The notes: generated by a model from the letters alone, not told the origin. A stretch of 64,000 nt of DNA from Spinacia oleracea (GCF_020520425.1 NC_079487.1:4883501-4947500), one strand, 5' to 3'; shown: positions 23,805-36,403, numbered from the stretch's first letter. A program made the numbers and translations.

Positions 23805-23887
23805 ATGGTCTGCGTACCATTAATTTGAATGTAATTGGTCTAAAGTACCAAAGTTATTTTTCAATTCAAATATGGTCTGCGAACCAT
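23805..23887 (+). promoter_or_regulatory. Paired palindromic leader motif, copia element 1
   Basis: ATGGTCTGCGTACCAT (23805-23820) and ATGGTCTGCGAACCAT (23872-23887), each an inverted ATGGT/ACCAT around a short loop and 67 bp apart. The pair recurs in every copia leader in the window. Function is unknown. Confidence 0.6.
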
Positions 23888-24395
23888 CAAATAGTTGTAA
23901 TTAGTTATAGCTTATCCTATTTGAAGAAAATGGTGCCTCCCACGGAGATTTTCAAGACGGACTTTGAAGTCAAAACTTCAAGATGAAGTCGGGCCATACT
24001 AGATCACAAATATCTTATGCATGTTTTAAGTTATTTATTGTTTTAAATATGTCTTAAAATGCATGAGATCAAAAGCTTGATTATGTTGCATGATTAAGGA
24101 TTTTAGTTCACTTAAAATCTAACCAACATAGTAAGAGCCTTAAGTTCCAAACTTAAAAATTGAGTTAAAAGGTGCCAAGCCAAAATATACACTTGCTTGG
24201 ATATCCTTTACATCAATCTAGTAATAGTTTTCGCTCAGCGAGGTGTTACTTATTGGTCCTAAAGGGGCAAGGTACACAAATAATTGTGAGTACATGTTAG
24301 TTTTGGTGAAACTCAACGATATAAGTAAGGAGTCCTTTTATGTCGTGGCAAATTCGATAGGTTTACCTAATAAGTTCTTAGACGTACCTATCAAC

Positions 24396-27300
24396 CAAGA
24401 ATAGTTTCTAGACTATTAGCAAAAGGCTTTTGCTTACCTAAAATGTTCTAGGATTAAGTCGACAAACTGTGCTTAGTTCTTCAATGATTTTAGGATCTTG
24501 GAATCATTTTATTCACACCTGCCGGAACAATAAAATCGAATAAAATGCTAATAACTTGTTTGAATTGCATGGTTGCGTTTAATTTCAAGTTATTATTCAT
24601 GATAAATGTTTAGACTTTGCATGCTTCAATGTATGTTTTAATTATTGTTTATAATTAAATATCTTGCACTGCAATAAATCCTTTTAGAAAGGTAACAGTA
24701 AATTTCCTCGATTGGTAGTGAATCCAAGAACGATTCACGGAAATGAGAGAAAGTGAGCAATTTAAAATGTACGTTTCTTTTAGCAACTTTTATGGTTGTT
24801 TTCGAATATCAAAATCGAATGGCAAACCAATTGGTGCTTGTGAATTCAAAATACAATGTAGTTTTGAGATCATAAAGCATTGAGTTTAATACGCTCAGCT
24901 TTACCAATGGTTAACAACCTAATATCTTTGTCCATTTAATTCTCGAATGAGTCTAGTCCCTAGACATTCGAATAGATCGATGCTTAGAGAACTTTAGAAG
25001 CTTCTGGTAAGATCATCTAGTTGAAAAAAAAATATTCGACATAAATTAAAATGGTAAAGAACCTTGTTGGTGACATTGGACATGTCTAACAAAGTATAAA
25101 AGTCAACACTAAAGAATTCAATTCTTAAGACTATAAGAAAGGGTACAAGAAATAGGAAAACGAGGAACAAATGAAAGGAATTTACGATTCCGTTTCTACC
25201 TATAAGTTTATGTTTAAAGAGAAGTGACCTAGCAATCAAACTTCCTTGGTATCATATACCGCTTGAGGTTCTTACTTCGGTAATAACTCAAACAATGGAA
25301 GCTAGGATACACTAATGACCTACAAGTGGGAAATGAAGCATGGCAATGCTACATTAGTTGTAGGGTCATCTAGTTTGTTTTAAGTCCTTTCAAGGCTGGA
25401 ACTAAATGGCTATTTTGTTCCATAATCAGCATACCTAAATTTCTGCTTCAAACACAGAAAGACTCACATTCAGAAGAACAAAAAAAAAAAAAAATGCTTG
25501 TTTGTTTATTTGAATGAAATGGTCATTTACGGAATGAGTCAATATGCTTGATTAAAACAAACAACTCTTTAAAGAACTTTACTAGGTTCAAATCAACCCC
25601 TTGATTTGAGTTCCACTAATCTTTGGCATTGTTACTTAGACTATATCAACAAGTTAACATTCAAAAGCTCTATTTTAATGGACTTTTGAAAGTTCATTGA
25701 TTTTTAGATCAATTTAAGACAACTAGTCTTACTTGTTGAAAGTAACAAAAGATATGAACTATTGTTAGAACGCCTAGACAATAGAGTTCAAAGCTAAAGA
25801 AAGATTTTATGACTTTATTATTTCACATGGATTCGAGTGAATATAGGTTTATTTACTCAAATGTGATATAAGTTGAATCTGTTTGGCTAGTTCAAAGATT
25901 CAGAAGTATAAAATCCACTTGGCAAGAAATCATAAAGATCTAGGTTAGATCATGTTGATGATTACTTGAGACCAAATATGATCATCAATGATTGTGTGTT
26001 GTAATTTCACAATCTAGCTCCATAAGATATGGCATATCTACGTTGGAATGATCGAAGTCAATTAGTACTTGATTCGATCAATGATGAATCATAAAGACTT
26101 TTCCTATAATTTCTAAAACAAAATGCTCAACTACCACCAAACTAAACCAAATTCGTCAAAGCTATTGAAAAGTAATTTCAGAATATCTTTTCATAATATA
26201 TCTAAAGAGTTCCTAAACTCAGTGGGAGCTTAGTGTTTGTTATTCAACAAACTAAGGCCCAAGTATAGATATATGTTTCATTGTGATTTATTCAAATGAG
26301 ACACAAGGGTATTGTTTCTACCACGAATTTTTGAGAACATAATGTTTGTTTGCTCGAAATAATGTCCTTTTGGAGATTCGTTTCCAAAATGACAAGTGGG
26401 AGAAAATAGACCTCGAAAGTTTTCGAGGCGAACAACAAACATAAACGGACATTCCGGAGGCTTTTCGAAGTGCTTCAGAAAATCCGAACTTATTCTTTAA
26501 GACTTTAGAAGTGGCTTTAAAGAATAGACATCTCTTAGAAGACTTTACAAGTGCTTCAAGAAGAATAGAATATTCAAAGGACTCTCAAAATGCCTGTTGA
26601 TATTCTATTGTTTGATGTTCTATACCCAAGTAGGCATAGAGTTCAAGTCACTGGAACTATGAGATTCTTCTACTAGTTAGTAAAGAAACATAGAGTTCTG
26701 GTCAATGAAACTATGAGATTCTTCTATTGGATAGTGAAGAAACCTACAACTTGCAGTCAAACTATTATCATTAATGAGTTTGTGACTTGTAAGAAAGCTA
26801 TGACGAAGCCTAGATTCCCTAAAATGGTTAGAGGCCATATATAGACTCAAATGTTTTAAATGGTTAGAGGCCATAAAACATACTCAATGTTTTGATGACA
26901 AAATTGAAATTTTGTTGATTTGCAAGAATAGTTTCACACCTATTGGTTGCAAGTTTAAGGATAAAAACCATCAAATATTGAATTGTGTTCACACACAAAT
27001 CTAGATTAGTTGCTAAAAGTTACAAGCAAGTTCACGGTGTGGATTGTGTTGAAACCTCATGCATAATCGTAATGCTCAAGTCTATATTCAAGCAATGATT
27101 GCATATTGGTACATATAGCAATTGGATGACAAAACTTCCTCAATCAAATGTTGGAATAAACTATGTACATGGTATGTCATAGGATTTGTGGATCCAAATA
27201 AATGCTTGAAAAGGAAAGCTAGCTTATAAAATCTAAGTACAGATTTAAGCAAGCAATTGGGAATTGGAACTGTATTTTAAGTGAAGCTAATAAGCATTTT

Positions 27301-29437
27301 AGTTTCATAAAATGTACATGTTTTTTATAGATATATAAGAAGTTTAGTGGGAGTACATAAAAACTTATTTGGTCCTATGTGTATCACACACATATCTCTC
27401 TATTGTGAAATAACATTCAAATGCTAAATACTTAGATTTGAGATTATTCATCAATGACGGACCAAGGCGAAACTTAGTACATACTGGGTATTAAGATCTA
27501 TTTACAAAGATCTTATGATATTGTTTTGGATTAAGTAATGGCATTTACTAAATCAAACACGAAAGTCTCCATTGGAGATATTCGACCCATGTGAATAAAT
27601 CTAAGTAAAGGATGTTTGAACTATGTATAAGCATTTACTAAGTTAAACATCAAAGAGTCTAAATGAGATTCTTAAACCTATATTATATGTCAAAGAATTT
27701 AGCTGGATTCAGTATCTGCTTAAATTGAATGAGCTAAAATTACATGAATAGAATTCGATTGGGAATTATTCTGAAAAAGAATTTATCATGTATGATATAA
27801 TATGAGGATCGCCAAAAACGTATCGTATGACTTTAGGCATGACGAACATATACCAATCTCTATTGATCTAAGTGAAGATCAACTAGATTGAGATCAAGAA
27901 TACTTATGGTACTTGAAAAGGTACATAGGAATAGTTCTTGATTCAAGGAAATAAAGATATGCTAAATATTGATGCTACACGCATAAACACTGGCAAAGGA
28001 TCAAGCAAGACCCTTTGGAGTTAACCATTGACAAGGACGAGCTATAGAGCATCGTGTTTTGAAATGGCAACATGGGTTGGAGACCATGAGTTGTTGCGTG
28101 GGAAATTAAAATAATGATTTCTATGTTCTAAGATATAGTTGAGAGTATTCCACATATCTGTGAACTGCTTGGATAAGTAATTCCAAACAAAGCATCACTA
28201 GCAACCTATAAAGTTGAAGTAAAAGTAATTATTGCCTAAGAAGCAATAAAACAGGGTTGTTTAAAGTTCTTCACTGAACTTGGGTAGATCACCTATCTGC
28301 TGGCTTGATGATTCTTCATTGAAAAATGCGTAGAACCACTCTTGAAGCAAGAAAAACGTCTGCTAACTTGATGGTTCTTCATTGCAAAATGAGTAAAACT
28401 ACCATCGAAGTAAGAAAGACTAGATCACATAATAAACAAACTCGAAAAGATCTTATCATCATATCTCGAAGAACATTCGATGAAAAGGATATTAAGATTG
28501 GCAAAGCATGATAACTAAACCTATGCAACAAGTGAGAAGCAACACTCACATTGTAGCACTGGAAATCAAGCATAGCTTTGAATTCCATGAACTGTTTTAG
28601 AAGATGGGTTTGAGGCCCATGCTTGTAAAACATTGGGGTTGAACATTTATCATATATGAAATGTATTTTCATATTCCATTTAATCTTGGTTTAGTATTAA
28701 ATGATGAGTCCCTTCAAATTTGACGATATATTCAAGATAGACTGTCAGGACCAGTCCTGTGACTAAGAAATGTCTATCAAGTGAACTTGAATGTCAAAGG
28801 TTGAAAATGGTCCCTGGTCGGAGTTTTCTATAAAATTGGACGCATAGAAAACGTTAGACGATTAGAATGCAAGATGACTAGTAGTTCTGTTTCTTGAACT
28901 ATGTGGACATGGCGATGTTATAATCATTTGCATAGATACTTACTTTGGGAAGACTAGTATCGGACAAGACCTATGAAACTTTACTGTAAGAGATGAAAGT
29001 CTGTCATAAGTAAATTTCATTAAATTATTAGACACTAAATCCTCAATACCTGAGTGATTTGAGATTACTTGTTTGAGAACTGGTTGCTTTGACGTTGACC
29101 AACCGTCGCACCGTAAAAGGAGGCTATAAAGGCAACGCTCAGGTAATCACCTATCAAACGAAGTCTAATCTCAAGATCGCAAGATTGGGATTGTCCTCCC
29201 ATAAATCGGGATGAGATGCTTAAAAGTTGTACAAGGCCACTCGGAGAGCTAGAAACTGTGAAATGCATGGCCGTGCTCGGATGAATCATAGGCTATGATT
29301 ATCTGTTTATTTGATCAGTTGAACTCTGAAACCGAGGAACACCTCTGGACATAATAAGGATGACAACTCTTACCTTATGTTCAAGAGCAAGCATCGAGCG
29401 ACAAAGGAATTAGGAAATGCACACTTGTCCCTAAGGA
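24396..29437 (+). pseudogene. Degenerate pol-derived interior and 3' non-coding region of copia element 1
   Basis: There is no reading frame of useful length. Short blocks still align with pol of the element at 41945: 26330-26445 with the region after integrase (48170-48285), and 27005-27055 with the reverse-transcriptase start (KVHGVDY-like). The final part, about 28690-29437, is a close match to 56995-57751. Much of this interior is shared with 37722-41243, so it is a family trait and not random decay of this copy. No gag is recognisable. Confidence 0.75.
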
Positions 29438-29438
29438 C

Positions 29439-29449
29439 AAGTGGGAGAC
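29439..29449 (+). promoter_or_regulatory. Polypurine tract of copia element 1
   Basis: AAGTGGGAGAC directly before the 3' LTR. It matches 57753-57763. Confidence 0.8.
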
Positions 29450-30876
29450 TGAAGGAAATAATGCCCTTGGTCCAAGTATGCATTCTATGTTAAGTCTAAT
29501 AAATGCGGTTCAGTATTAATTAACAAGTTAATAATTCAGTGAGATCAAGTGAGCTGAATGCCTAGCTAGAGGCCGCTTCAGTTCAAGTGGAATTAATGAT
29601 ATTAATCCACAGCTTACTCTTGACTGAACCCGTAGGGTCACACAAATAGTACGTAAACGGATCAAGTATTTAATAGCATTAAATACTCCATCTATGAATA
29701 TTCGGAACCGACGGATCTTGGTTTCAGTGGGAGCTAAGATCGTCACAGGCAAGGAATGAATACTCCGGAAACGATGATATTGCCGGAAACGGAAATATGG
29801 ATCGTATCGGAAATATAAATATTATCCAAGTCGTAGATGTTGCCGGAAACGGAAACATGGTACGTGTCGGAAAATATTATCGGAAATGGAAATATTGCCA
29901 GAATCGGAAATATTGCCGGAAACGGAAATATTGTCAGAATCGGAAATATTACCGGAATCGGAAAATAATTCCGGAAACGGAAATATTAAATATTTGTTCG
30001 AAACGGAAATTAATTCCGGAATCGGAAATATTAAATATTGTTCGTATCGGAAATGAATTCCGGAATCGGAAAATTTAATCGGAAGCGCATCGTACGAATA
30101 AGCATCGGACGAGGCCTGCCGGACGAGGCCCAGCACGAAGCCAGGCCATCGCCCAGCAAGCCAAGCGCGCCGCACAAACAGCCACGCCAGGCCCAGCGCA
30201 AGGCCAGGCCCAGCAGGCTGCGCGCAGCGCGCAGCGCGCACAGCGCGCACAGCGCGCACAGCACGCGCAGCGCGCAGCGCGCGCGGGCGCTGAGTGGGCT
30301 GCTGCTCACGCGCACGCATGGGGCCCATCGTGGCTGCCGTGCGTGTGTGTGCAAGTGTTTGTGTTCGTGCACGTTTCCTAAAACATGCAGAGTTCGGTTA
30401 ATGATTAAATTCCTAATTCTATTTGATAAATTAATTAAATTAGAGTTCTTGTAGGATTCTAGGTTTGATTAATTTGTATCTGAATAGGATTTCGATTCCC
30501 TTTCCATACCGCTATAAATATGAGGCTAGGGCTCACAATTTATAACACAAGTTTCAAAGTATTCAAAGTGAGTTTTTGAGAAAAAAATTCAGTCACACAT
30601 TTGCCTATAAAGTGCCGAAAATAATAGTACCTTAAGGGCGATTCTAGTTGGTCAATCTTAAGGCGGATCCGGACGTGCTGTGGACTATCTACGGAGGGAC
30701 GACACTTGGAGTCCTAAAGACTTGTTCTTGTTCGGTTCGGGCGCAGCTAGGGAAGGCACGCAACAAAGAGTATGCATCTAATCTATGCTAAATGATTATG
30801 TGTAAATAATATGTTTTCCTGGGTTTATGGTTTTTCCGCATGATTTATGAATTGTCATATGTATCATAACCTAACA
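29450..30876 (+). repeat. 3' LTR of copia element 1
   Basis: 1427 bp, same ends as the 5' copy. It has one fewer 17-bp and one more 9-bp unit in the GC tract. The duplication AATTT follows. Confidence 0.95.
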
Positions 30877-30881
30877 AATTT

Positions 30882-31400
30882 TTTGTCGAATTTTTTGGTC
30901 GAATTTTTGGTTGAATGTTCTCGAATTTTGGTTTGATTTTGGTCGATTTTTTGGGGTTTATTTTGGTCTAATTTTGGGTTGAATTATCTCGATTTTCATG
31001 TCTAATTTTTAGGTCGATTTTGGTTGAATTTTCTCGAATTTCTGGGTTTCATTTTGGGTTGAATTTGTTCGTATTTCTAGGTTGAATTTTGCTCGATTTT
31101 TGTTGAATTTGGGTTGAATTTGTTCAATTTTCTGGGTTTAATTTGTTGTTCGATTTTCTGGGTTTAATTTGTTCGATTTTCTGGGTTGAATTTGTTCGAT
31201 TTGGGTTGAATTTTCCTGATTTTCTGGGTTGAATATGTTCGTATTTATGGGTTGAATTGTGCTCGAATTTGTTCACGAATTTGTGAGTTGATTGTTGTCT
31301 AAATTTCTGGGTTTTTGTTGGATTTTCTTATTTTTTGGTTGAATTTCTGGTTCGAATTTTCTTGAATTTTCTGGTTCGATTTAGAGTTGTTCCAATTTTG
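30882..31400. repeat. T/G-rich minisatellite, right part
   Basis: Degenerate units such as TTGGTTGAATTTTCTCGAAT and TCTGGGTTGAATTTGTTCGA repeat for about 500 bp with strong strand asymmetry (T and G on the plus strand). It is continuous with 20280-20413 across the copia insertion. No protein is supported. Confidence 0.75.
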
Positions 31401-32635
31401 TTATTTTTCTGGTTCGATTTTAATCTGATTATTTTGTTAATGAAATTTCTCTCATTTATCTTATTTATTTATTTATTATTTTCTCTCTCCTTACTTTATT
31501 TTAAATATATAATCTCTTACACCCAATCATTACTCATATCCCAATACAAACTAAGATTCAGTTTTCTTAAACCACACCCAACATTCTTTAGGGGAAGAAC
31601 AAAAGGGAATGGAGGGAGTAGATGCTTTATGTTTACCTAATGGCGTATATAAGTATTCGTATAATTAAATATAGGTACTTGTAAATTGTGATAGGTATAG
31701 AATATTTTTTATTTCAACCAGTCCATACATGTATTCTCGTTCAAGTTTTCTTTTACACAAGCATGACAAATTTACTACCTATTTTTGGTGTAATTGTTAA
31801 TCATAATGATTTCGTGTAAATTGGTTTAAAATTTGGCATTCTTACTTTTTTTTAGTTTGTAGAATATTGAAACACTAAAGTAAATTTGTCTATGCTTCCC
31901 ATTTTAATTTATCATGTTTCCTGATATAACCGGTTCCTAATATAACCGGTTAATGAGAGTTGAGAGATTGGGGATTGAAGCTCTATCATTCCCCATCAAT
32001 CTGCTTTAATAATATAGATTAGATCCCGTGCATGCACGGATATCCGAGAATTATTATTTGACCATCTTTTTTACTCCGTATAAAATATTTGTCCCTTAAA
32101 ACTAATGCGTAATTATAAATCTTCAACGTACTCATTTAATTTATTTTATGTGCTTAATATGATAATTTGACCAAAATGTTGATTAAATATATTTTCTAGT
32201 ATTAATATTATTTGACAAAAATATTACCAACATCGTCTAATACTGATATATTCTATAACCCTATAGTTTTTTTTCCAAACAAAAACAATTTATACAAAAT
32301 CGGAAAAAATAAAATAAATATAAATGTTATTTTAGGCAAGAGTTTTTTGGCGGGAAAATTTTGCACCACAAAGTGATATGTGTCATTTCTAGTGTCTGTT
32401 TTAGTATAATGTAATAGATAATAACGTTACTAAGGATATAGTAACCTTTATTCGCATCTTATGCTTTTTTTAATTAGAATAACTATAACAAAAATATAGG
32501 GACTATAGTGTGAGAGTAACTATAACAATATAAAAAAAACATAACCATAAAAGATTACGATGAATTTAAAGTACTAATTATAAACGGAAAAAGTAAGTAT
32601 AATCACGAAAGAAGAACAACAACAAAAAAATACTA

Positions 32636-32996
32636 CTCCCTCCGAATCTAAATGTTATTCCCGTTTTCTTTTTTAGTGTCCCAAAATAATCTTCCCATTT
32701 CTTTTATTTCTTTTTTAATCTCTTCCTTGTAATTTTAACTTTGTAATTCTATTGGTTTATCAATAAAAAACCTTGTAGTCTCATTGGTTGGTTTAAATTT
32801 GGATGGATTAATGAGTTGGCATTTTTATTCCTAAAATTCTATTGGTTCAACTATTTTGTTTTCTTGTGAAAATGGAATCAAAAAGCAACAATTCCCCATA
32901 AAACTACATTAATAATAGTTAATCTTATAATGTTTCTTTTTTCCTTAATAACCGCGTAAAATGACAAACGGGAATAACATTTAGGTTCGGAGGGAG
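32636..32996. mobile_element. Stowaway MITE
   Basis: 361 bp with inverted ends CTCCCTCCGAATCTAAATGT and CTCCCTCCGAACCTAAATGT (complement of the right end), matching on through TATTCCCGTTT. TA flanks it at 32634-32635 and 32997-32998. Non-coding. Confidence 0.88.
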
Positions 32997-33526
32997 TAAT
33001 TATTAAAAAGCAACAGTAACTATAACAAAAAACAAAACATAACACTTATAAATACTTGAACTTCTATTATTAGTCACCAAATAGTGCACTTACTATTTTA
33101 CCCCCATTTTATGCTTTAATATTTTTTTTGTCTTATTCTTATCAATAGCGTGGGGACAATTATGCCATTGGTCATCTTGTTACCATTTGTCTCCTTTTTT
33201 TTCTCTTTCCCTTTTCATCCCACCGAATTTCTTCCGTCACTCTTTCTAACATAGCTTTCGTCCGCCCTCTCGTCTCTACTATCAATGTTGCTTGTGGAAT
33301 GCTACAATATCAATGACACAAATATTGTAAATGTAGGTATGATTTCATATTACTTTTTTTTTTTCTCTTATGCTAATGAGGTTACAGATATTAACCAATG
33401 GATGATTTCATATTACTAATTACATGCAAATCGAATTTTAGCATTGTTTTTCTAGCATTTAATGTAAATTTGTAAATGTCAGTCTTTTACATAACATTTC
33501 TGCAAAATAAACTTGTACACCTTGGG

Positions 33527-33569
33527 GGATCGTGCGCGCTAGCGACCTAGCGCACGATCCAACAACTAG
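33527..33569 (+). mobile_element. Helitron-like 3' terminus
   Basis: An 11-bp stem (GGATCGTGCGC / GCGCACGATCC) with a 12-base loop is followed by AACAA, then CTAG and T. This is the arrangement of a Helitron 3' end. The matching 5' TC end was not found, so extent is unknown. Confidence 0.5.
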
Positions 33570-33899
33570 TAACTATAATAATAAAAGAATAATTATAAAA
33601 CAATTCTTATTTTTCTAGTTTTCCAACTTCAATACACACATTATGCTAGTACTTGAGTAAGGATGCTAATATATATATATATTCATTAAAGCAGTTGAAT
33701 CGTTCATCAAATTATGTTGCTAAATATTATATTCATCAACATAAGAAAACATACCTAACATAACTACAGCAATAATGTATACAAATATTTATTTTGACTC
33801 TGATTGTATTCTTTCTCATGTCCTCGTCCTCATTGGCTTCATTTTCCAATTCTTGTTCTTTCTTGAATTTAACTTTTCTAACTCTTCGTTTCTTGATTA

Positions 33900-35780
33900 T
33901 ATTTACCATATATCAACTGTAACGATAAAATAGTAACTGTTAAAATTATAGTTATCTTATAAAATCATATAAGCACTGCTTGAATGATGATATAATCCCT
34001 ACTAAAATTATATACTCCGTAGTAGATGTGTGAAACATATAATCACTGTAAAAAATAATAAAATTAACATAAATAAAAAACTAGTTTATTCTCAACAATT
34101 CTAATAAAAATATTTCATATAGTGATCACATAAGTAATATAGTCATTGTTCAAACTTTATACATTCTATGTGTAAACTATATATCCACTAATATAAATAC
34201 ATAGAAAATTAATAAATCTTATAATCATTATCTGAATCATATGTTACTGAAAAAATTTATATAATAATTAAACAATATATAAAACATTTCAAATTGGACG
34301 AAAAAAGGCTATTGTAATGAAATAGTAACTAAATGAATTATATAGTTACTATGTAAATTATATAGTTATTTTACAACTCATGTAACCATGATTTTAATTA
34401 TAGTCACTATCAATGTCATATATTACCTGATTAAATCATATAATTAATATATATTTGAATTATATACTCACTGTGGAATCGTATATTTACTATATCAATT
34501 CAATAGTTACAATTTATATACTATAGTTACCGTAAAAACTCATGTAGTAACTAATATCAAACATTGAAAATAAATAAATAAAGCTATGTATTATTATAAT
34601 GAGGTAGCATCTTATAATAATATAGTCACTATGACGCTCAGTAAAACATGATTCAATAACAATAGAATTTATAATAAAATATAGTCAATAAATTATTATA
34701 AGAATAACCAAATGTTATAGTAATCATCAATATAAAATGTCACTATAAATCTCAAGAAAATATGATTCAGTAATCATAAAATTTTTAGTCCAATATAGTC
34801 AATAAATTAAAAACAAATGCCATAGTAATCATCAATTTCCATATAATAATTCTTTAAAACACATAATTATTATAAATCATATAGCCACTTTTTAAATCAC
34901 AAAGATACTCTGAAACACATATAGTTATTATTTAAAATCGTGAATTATAAACGATATTTTTACAAAACACAAACCCTAATATCTCCAAAACAACAAAAAA
35001 TTTCAAATTTAAATAGAAATAAACTTAAAATACTTTAAAAATAACGAACCGAGACATAATTTTTCCAAATTCTTGCATAGATTTATAGAAGAGCGCAAAC
35101 CTTTTCGATTATAGTCGATCACATAATCATGAAATTTATAGTCAAATATAGTCGATAAATATATATATAGTTAAAATCGCATAGAAACTCTTAAAATCAC
35201 ATAGAAACTCTAAAAACTCATAATAGCTTATTAAATAATAAAGTTACTGTAAAACTCATATAATTACTATTTATAATCGCTAAGTCACTGATCGAATTCG
35301 CGAAGTTAAAACAATATATTTTTGGCAAAACAAAAATGTTAATTTCTAAAAAACAACAAACATTTTCAATTTTAAATAAAAATAAACTTAAATTACTTTA
35401 AAAATAACGAACCGAGATGTGATTTCATTCTTGCGAGATGATTTGTAGTTGAGAGAAAATTCTTTGATTCGGTTTTAGTAATGGGAAACCTCCTTCTTGT
35501 TCTACTACTTCCTCCATTTTTTCCTCCGCTAGTAGATCCAATTATGAGAATTATAAATAATTACGAAGAAAATGAACAAACCCTAGAAAATTGGGCAAAA
35601 ATCTGAAAAGCATATATAGTAAATAAAGAGAGAGAAAGGGAACAAAATACAAATCTGGAATTTTTAATTTTTTTAAAAAGGTATATAGATTGGGCTAGGC
35701 ACAAATCACATTGAAACTTTATGAATCACATAATTATTGTAAAACTATATAGTTACTATTTAAAATTGCGAAGTAATTGC
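33900..35780. repeat. Interspersed short AT-rich repeats (ATATAGTTACTAT-type)
   Basis: Variants of TATAGTCACTAT, CATATAGTTACTGT and AATCATATAATTACTAT recur dozens of times with irregular spacing on the plus strand. Two longer near-copies (ACTTAAAATACTTTAAAAAT at about 35023 and its relative at about 35388) indicate a duplicated segment. I cannot assign it to a known family. Confidence 0.55.
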
Positions 35781-36390
35781 CACATAAAAGTTACACACGT
35801 TGCCGAGCCAAAATTGTTCCGTTGCCCTAGTTCACGCTAAGTTAACGTGGACCAGGTTTATAATTCGCTATCACGTTTATCAATGTAATATTTCAATCAT
35901 TGATATCTTTAATTATCAATAGGTAAAAATATAAAAAGTTGATATTAAAATTAAATCTATACAGTGAGACGATTATAACAAAATTCCACATGATTAGATT
36001 TTTTCTTAGGTATAAATCACAATAGATAGTCAAAATAGATTATACGAATAGTGTCATAAGTCAAATTGTGTCATCTAAAAAAACGAAAGAAGTACAAAAC
36101 ATGTAAAATATATTGTAATTTGGGAATTCCAAATTTCAAAGTTGTGTTAGGCCTTGGCTTTAGGACCTTAGGGCTAGAGGCATATTATATTCACATTATT
36201 TCAATTTATTTCAAAAAAAAAAGTTTAGTTGAATTCAGATGAGGTGACAAAAAATAAAGGTTATCCAGGTTCACTTTGTAACCATAATATCTTTAAATAA
36301 GTGAAATCAAATGAACATAATGCACAACGTCTAATCAGGGTCTCGAAATCTCTATTGGTAAACTAGCCCATTTAGTAAAGAATATAGTAT

Positions 36391-36403
36391 ATATTATTAT
36401 TTA

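Larger units (their letters stand above)
20414..30876 (+). mobile_element. Ty1/copia-family LTR retrotransposon 1, complete but non-autonomous
   Basis: 10,463 bp bounded by LTRs of 1435 and 1427 bp and by the perfect 5-bp duplication AATTT (20409-20413 and 30877-30881). It has a primer site, leader, polypurine tract and 3' non-coding region like those of the element at 41945. In place of gag-pol it has only degenerate pol-derived sequence. By eye the two LTRs differ by two substitutions (21260 and 21484 against 30288 and 30512) plus repeat-number changes of 17 and 9 bp in the GC tract, so insertion was recent. An element this young with no coding region must have been mobilised in trans. Confidence 0.93.
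19663..31618. mobile_element. TIR element with Stowaway-like ends, split by a copia element
   Basis: Left end CTCCCTCCATTCCTTTTTG and right-end complement CTCCCTCCATTCCCTTTTG continue matching through TTCTTCCC (26 of 27 positions). TA flanks both ends (19661-19662 and 31619-31620). Without the copia insert it is about 1.49 kb, large for a MITE. The interior holds a polypyrimidine tract (about 19890-20090), a CCGCCACCACCA tract (about 20093-20142) and a long TTTTGGTCGAA-type minisatellite. No transposase was found. It lies inside the Helitron. Confidence 0.75.
19614..32018 (-). mobile_element. Non-autonomous Helitron, interrupted by two nested elements
   Basis: Read on the minus strand it starts TCTATATTATTAAAGCAG at 32018, preceded by A. 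It ends CTAG at 19614, followed by T, as required for a Helitron in an AT target. A short hairpin (CCCGTGC / GCACGG) lies about 15 bp before the 3' CTAG. With the nested TIR element removed it is only about 450 bp, so it codes for nothing. This is recognised from termini alone, without a consensus to compare. A second CCGTGCATGCACGG hairpin directly right of the 5' end (about 32026-32040) may be another Helitron 3' end abutting it. Confidence 0.7.

Noticed and set aside
24994-28672. Several 60-97-codon open frames in the interior of copia element 1
   Set aside because: They run mostly antisense to the decayed pol, and only one (24994-25239) has a relative in the parallel interior at 38315, explained by shared descent of the repeat.
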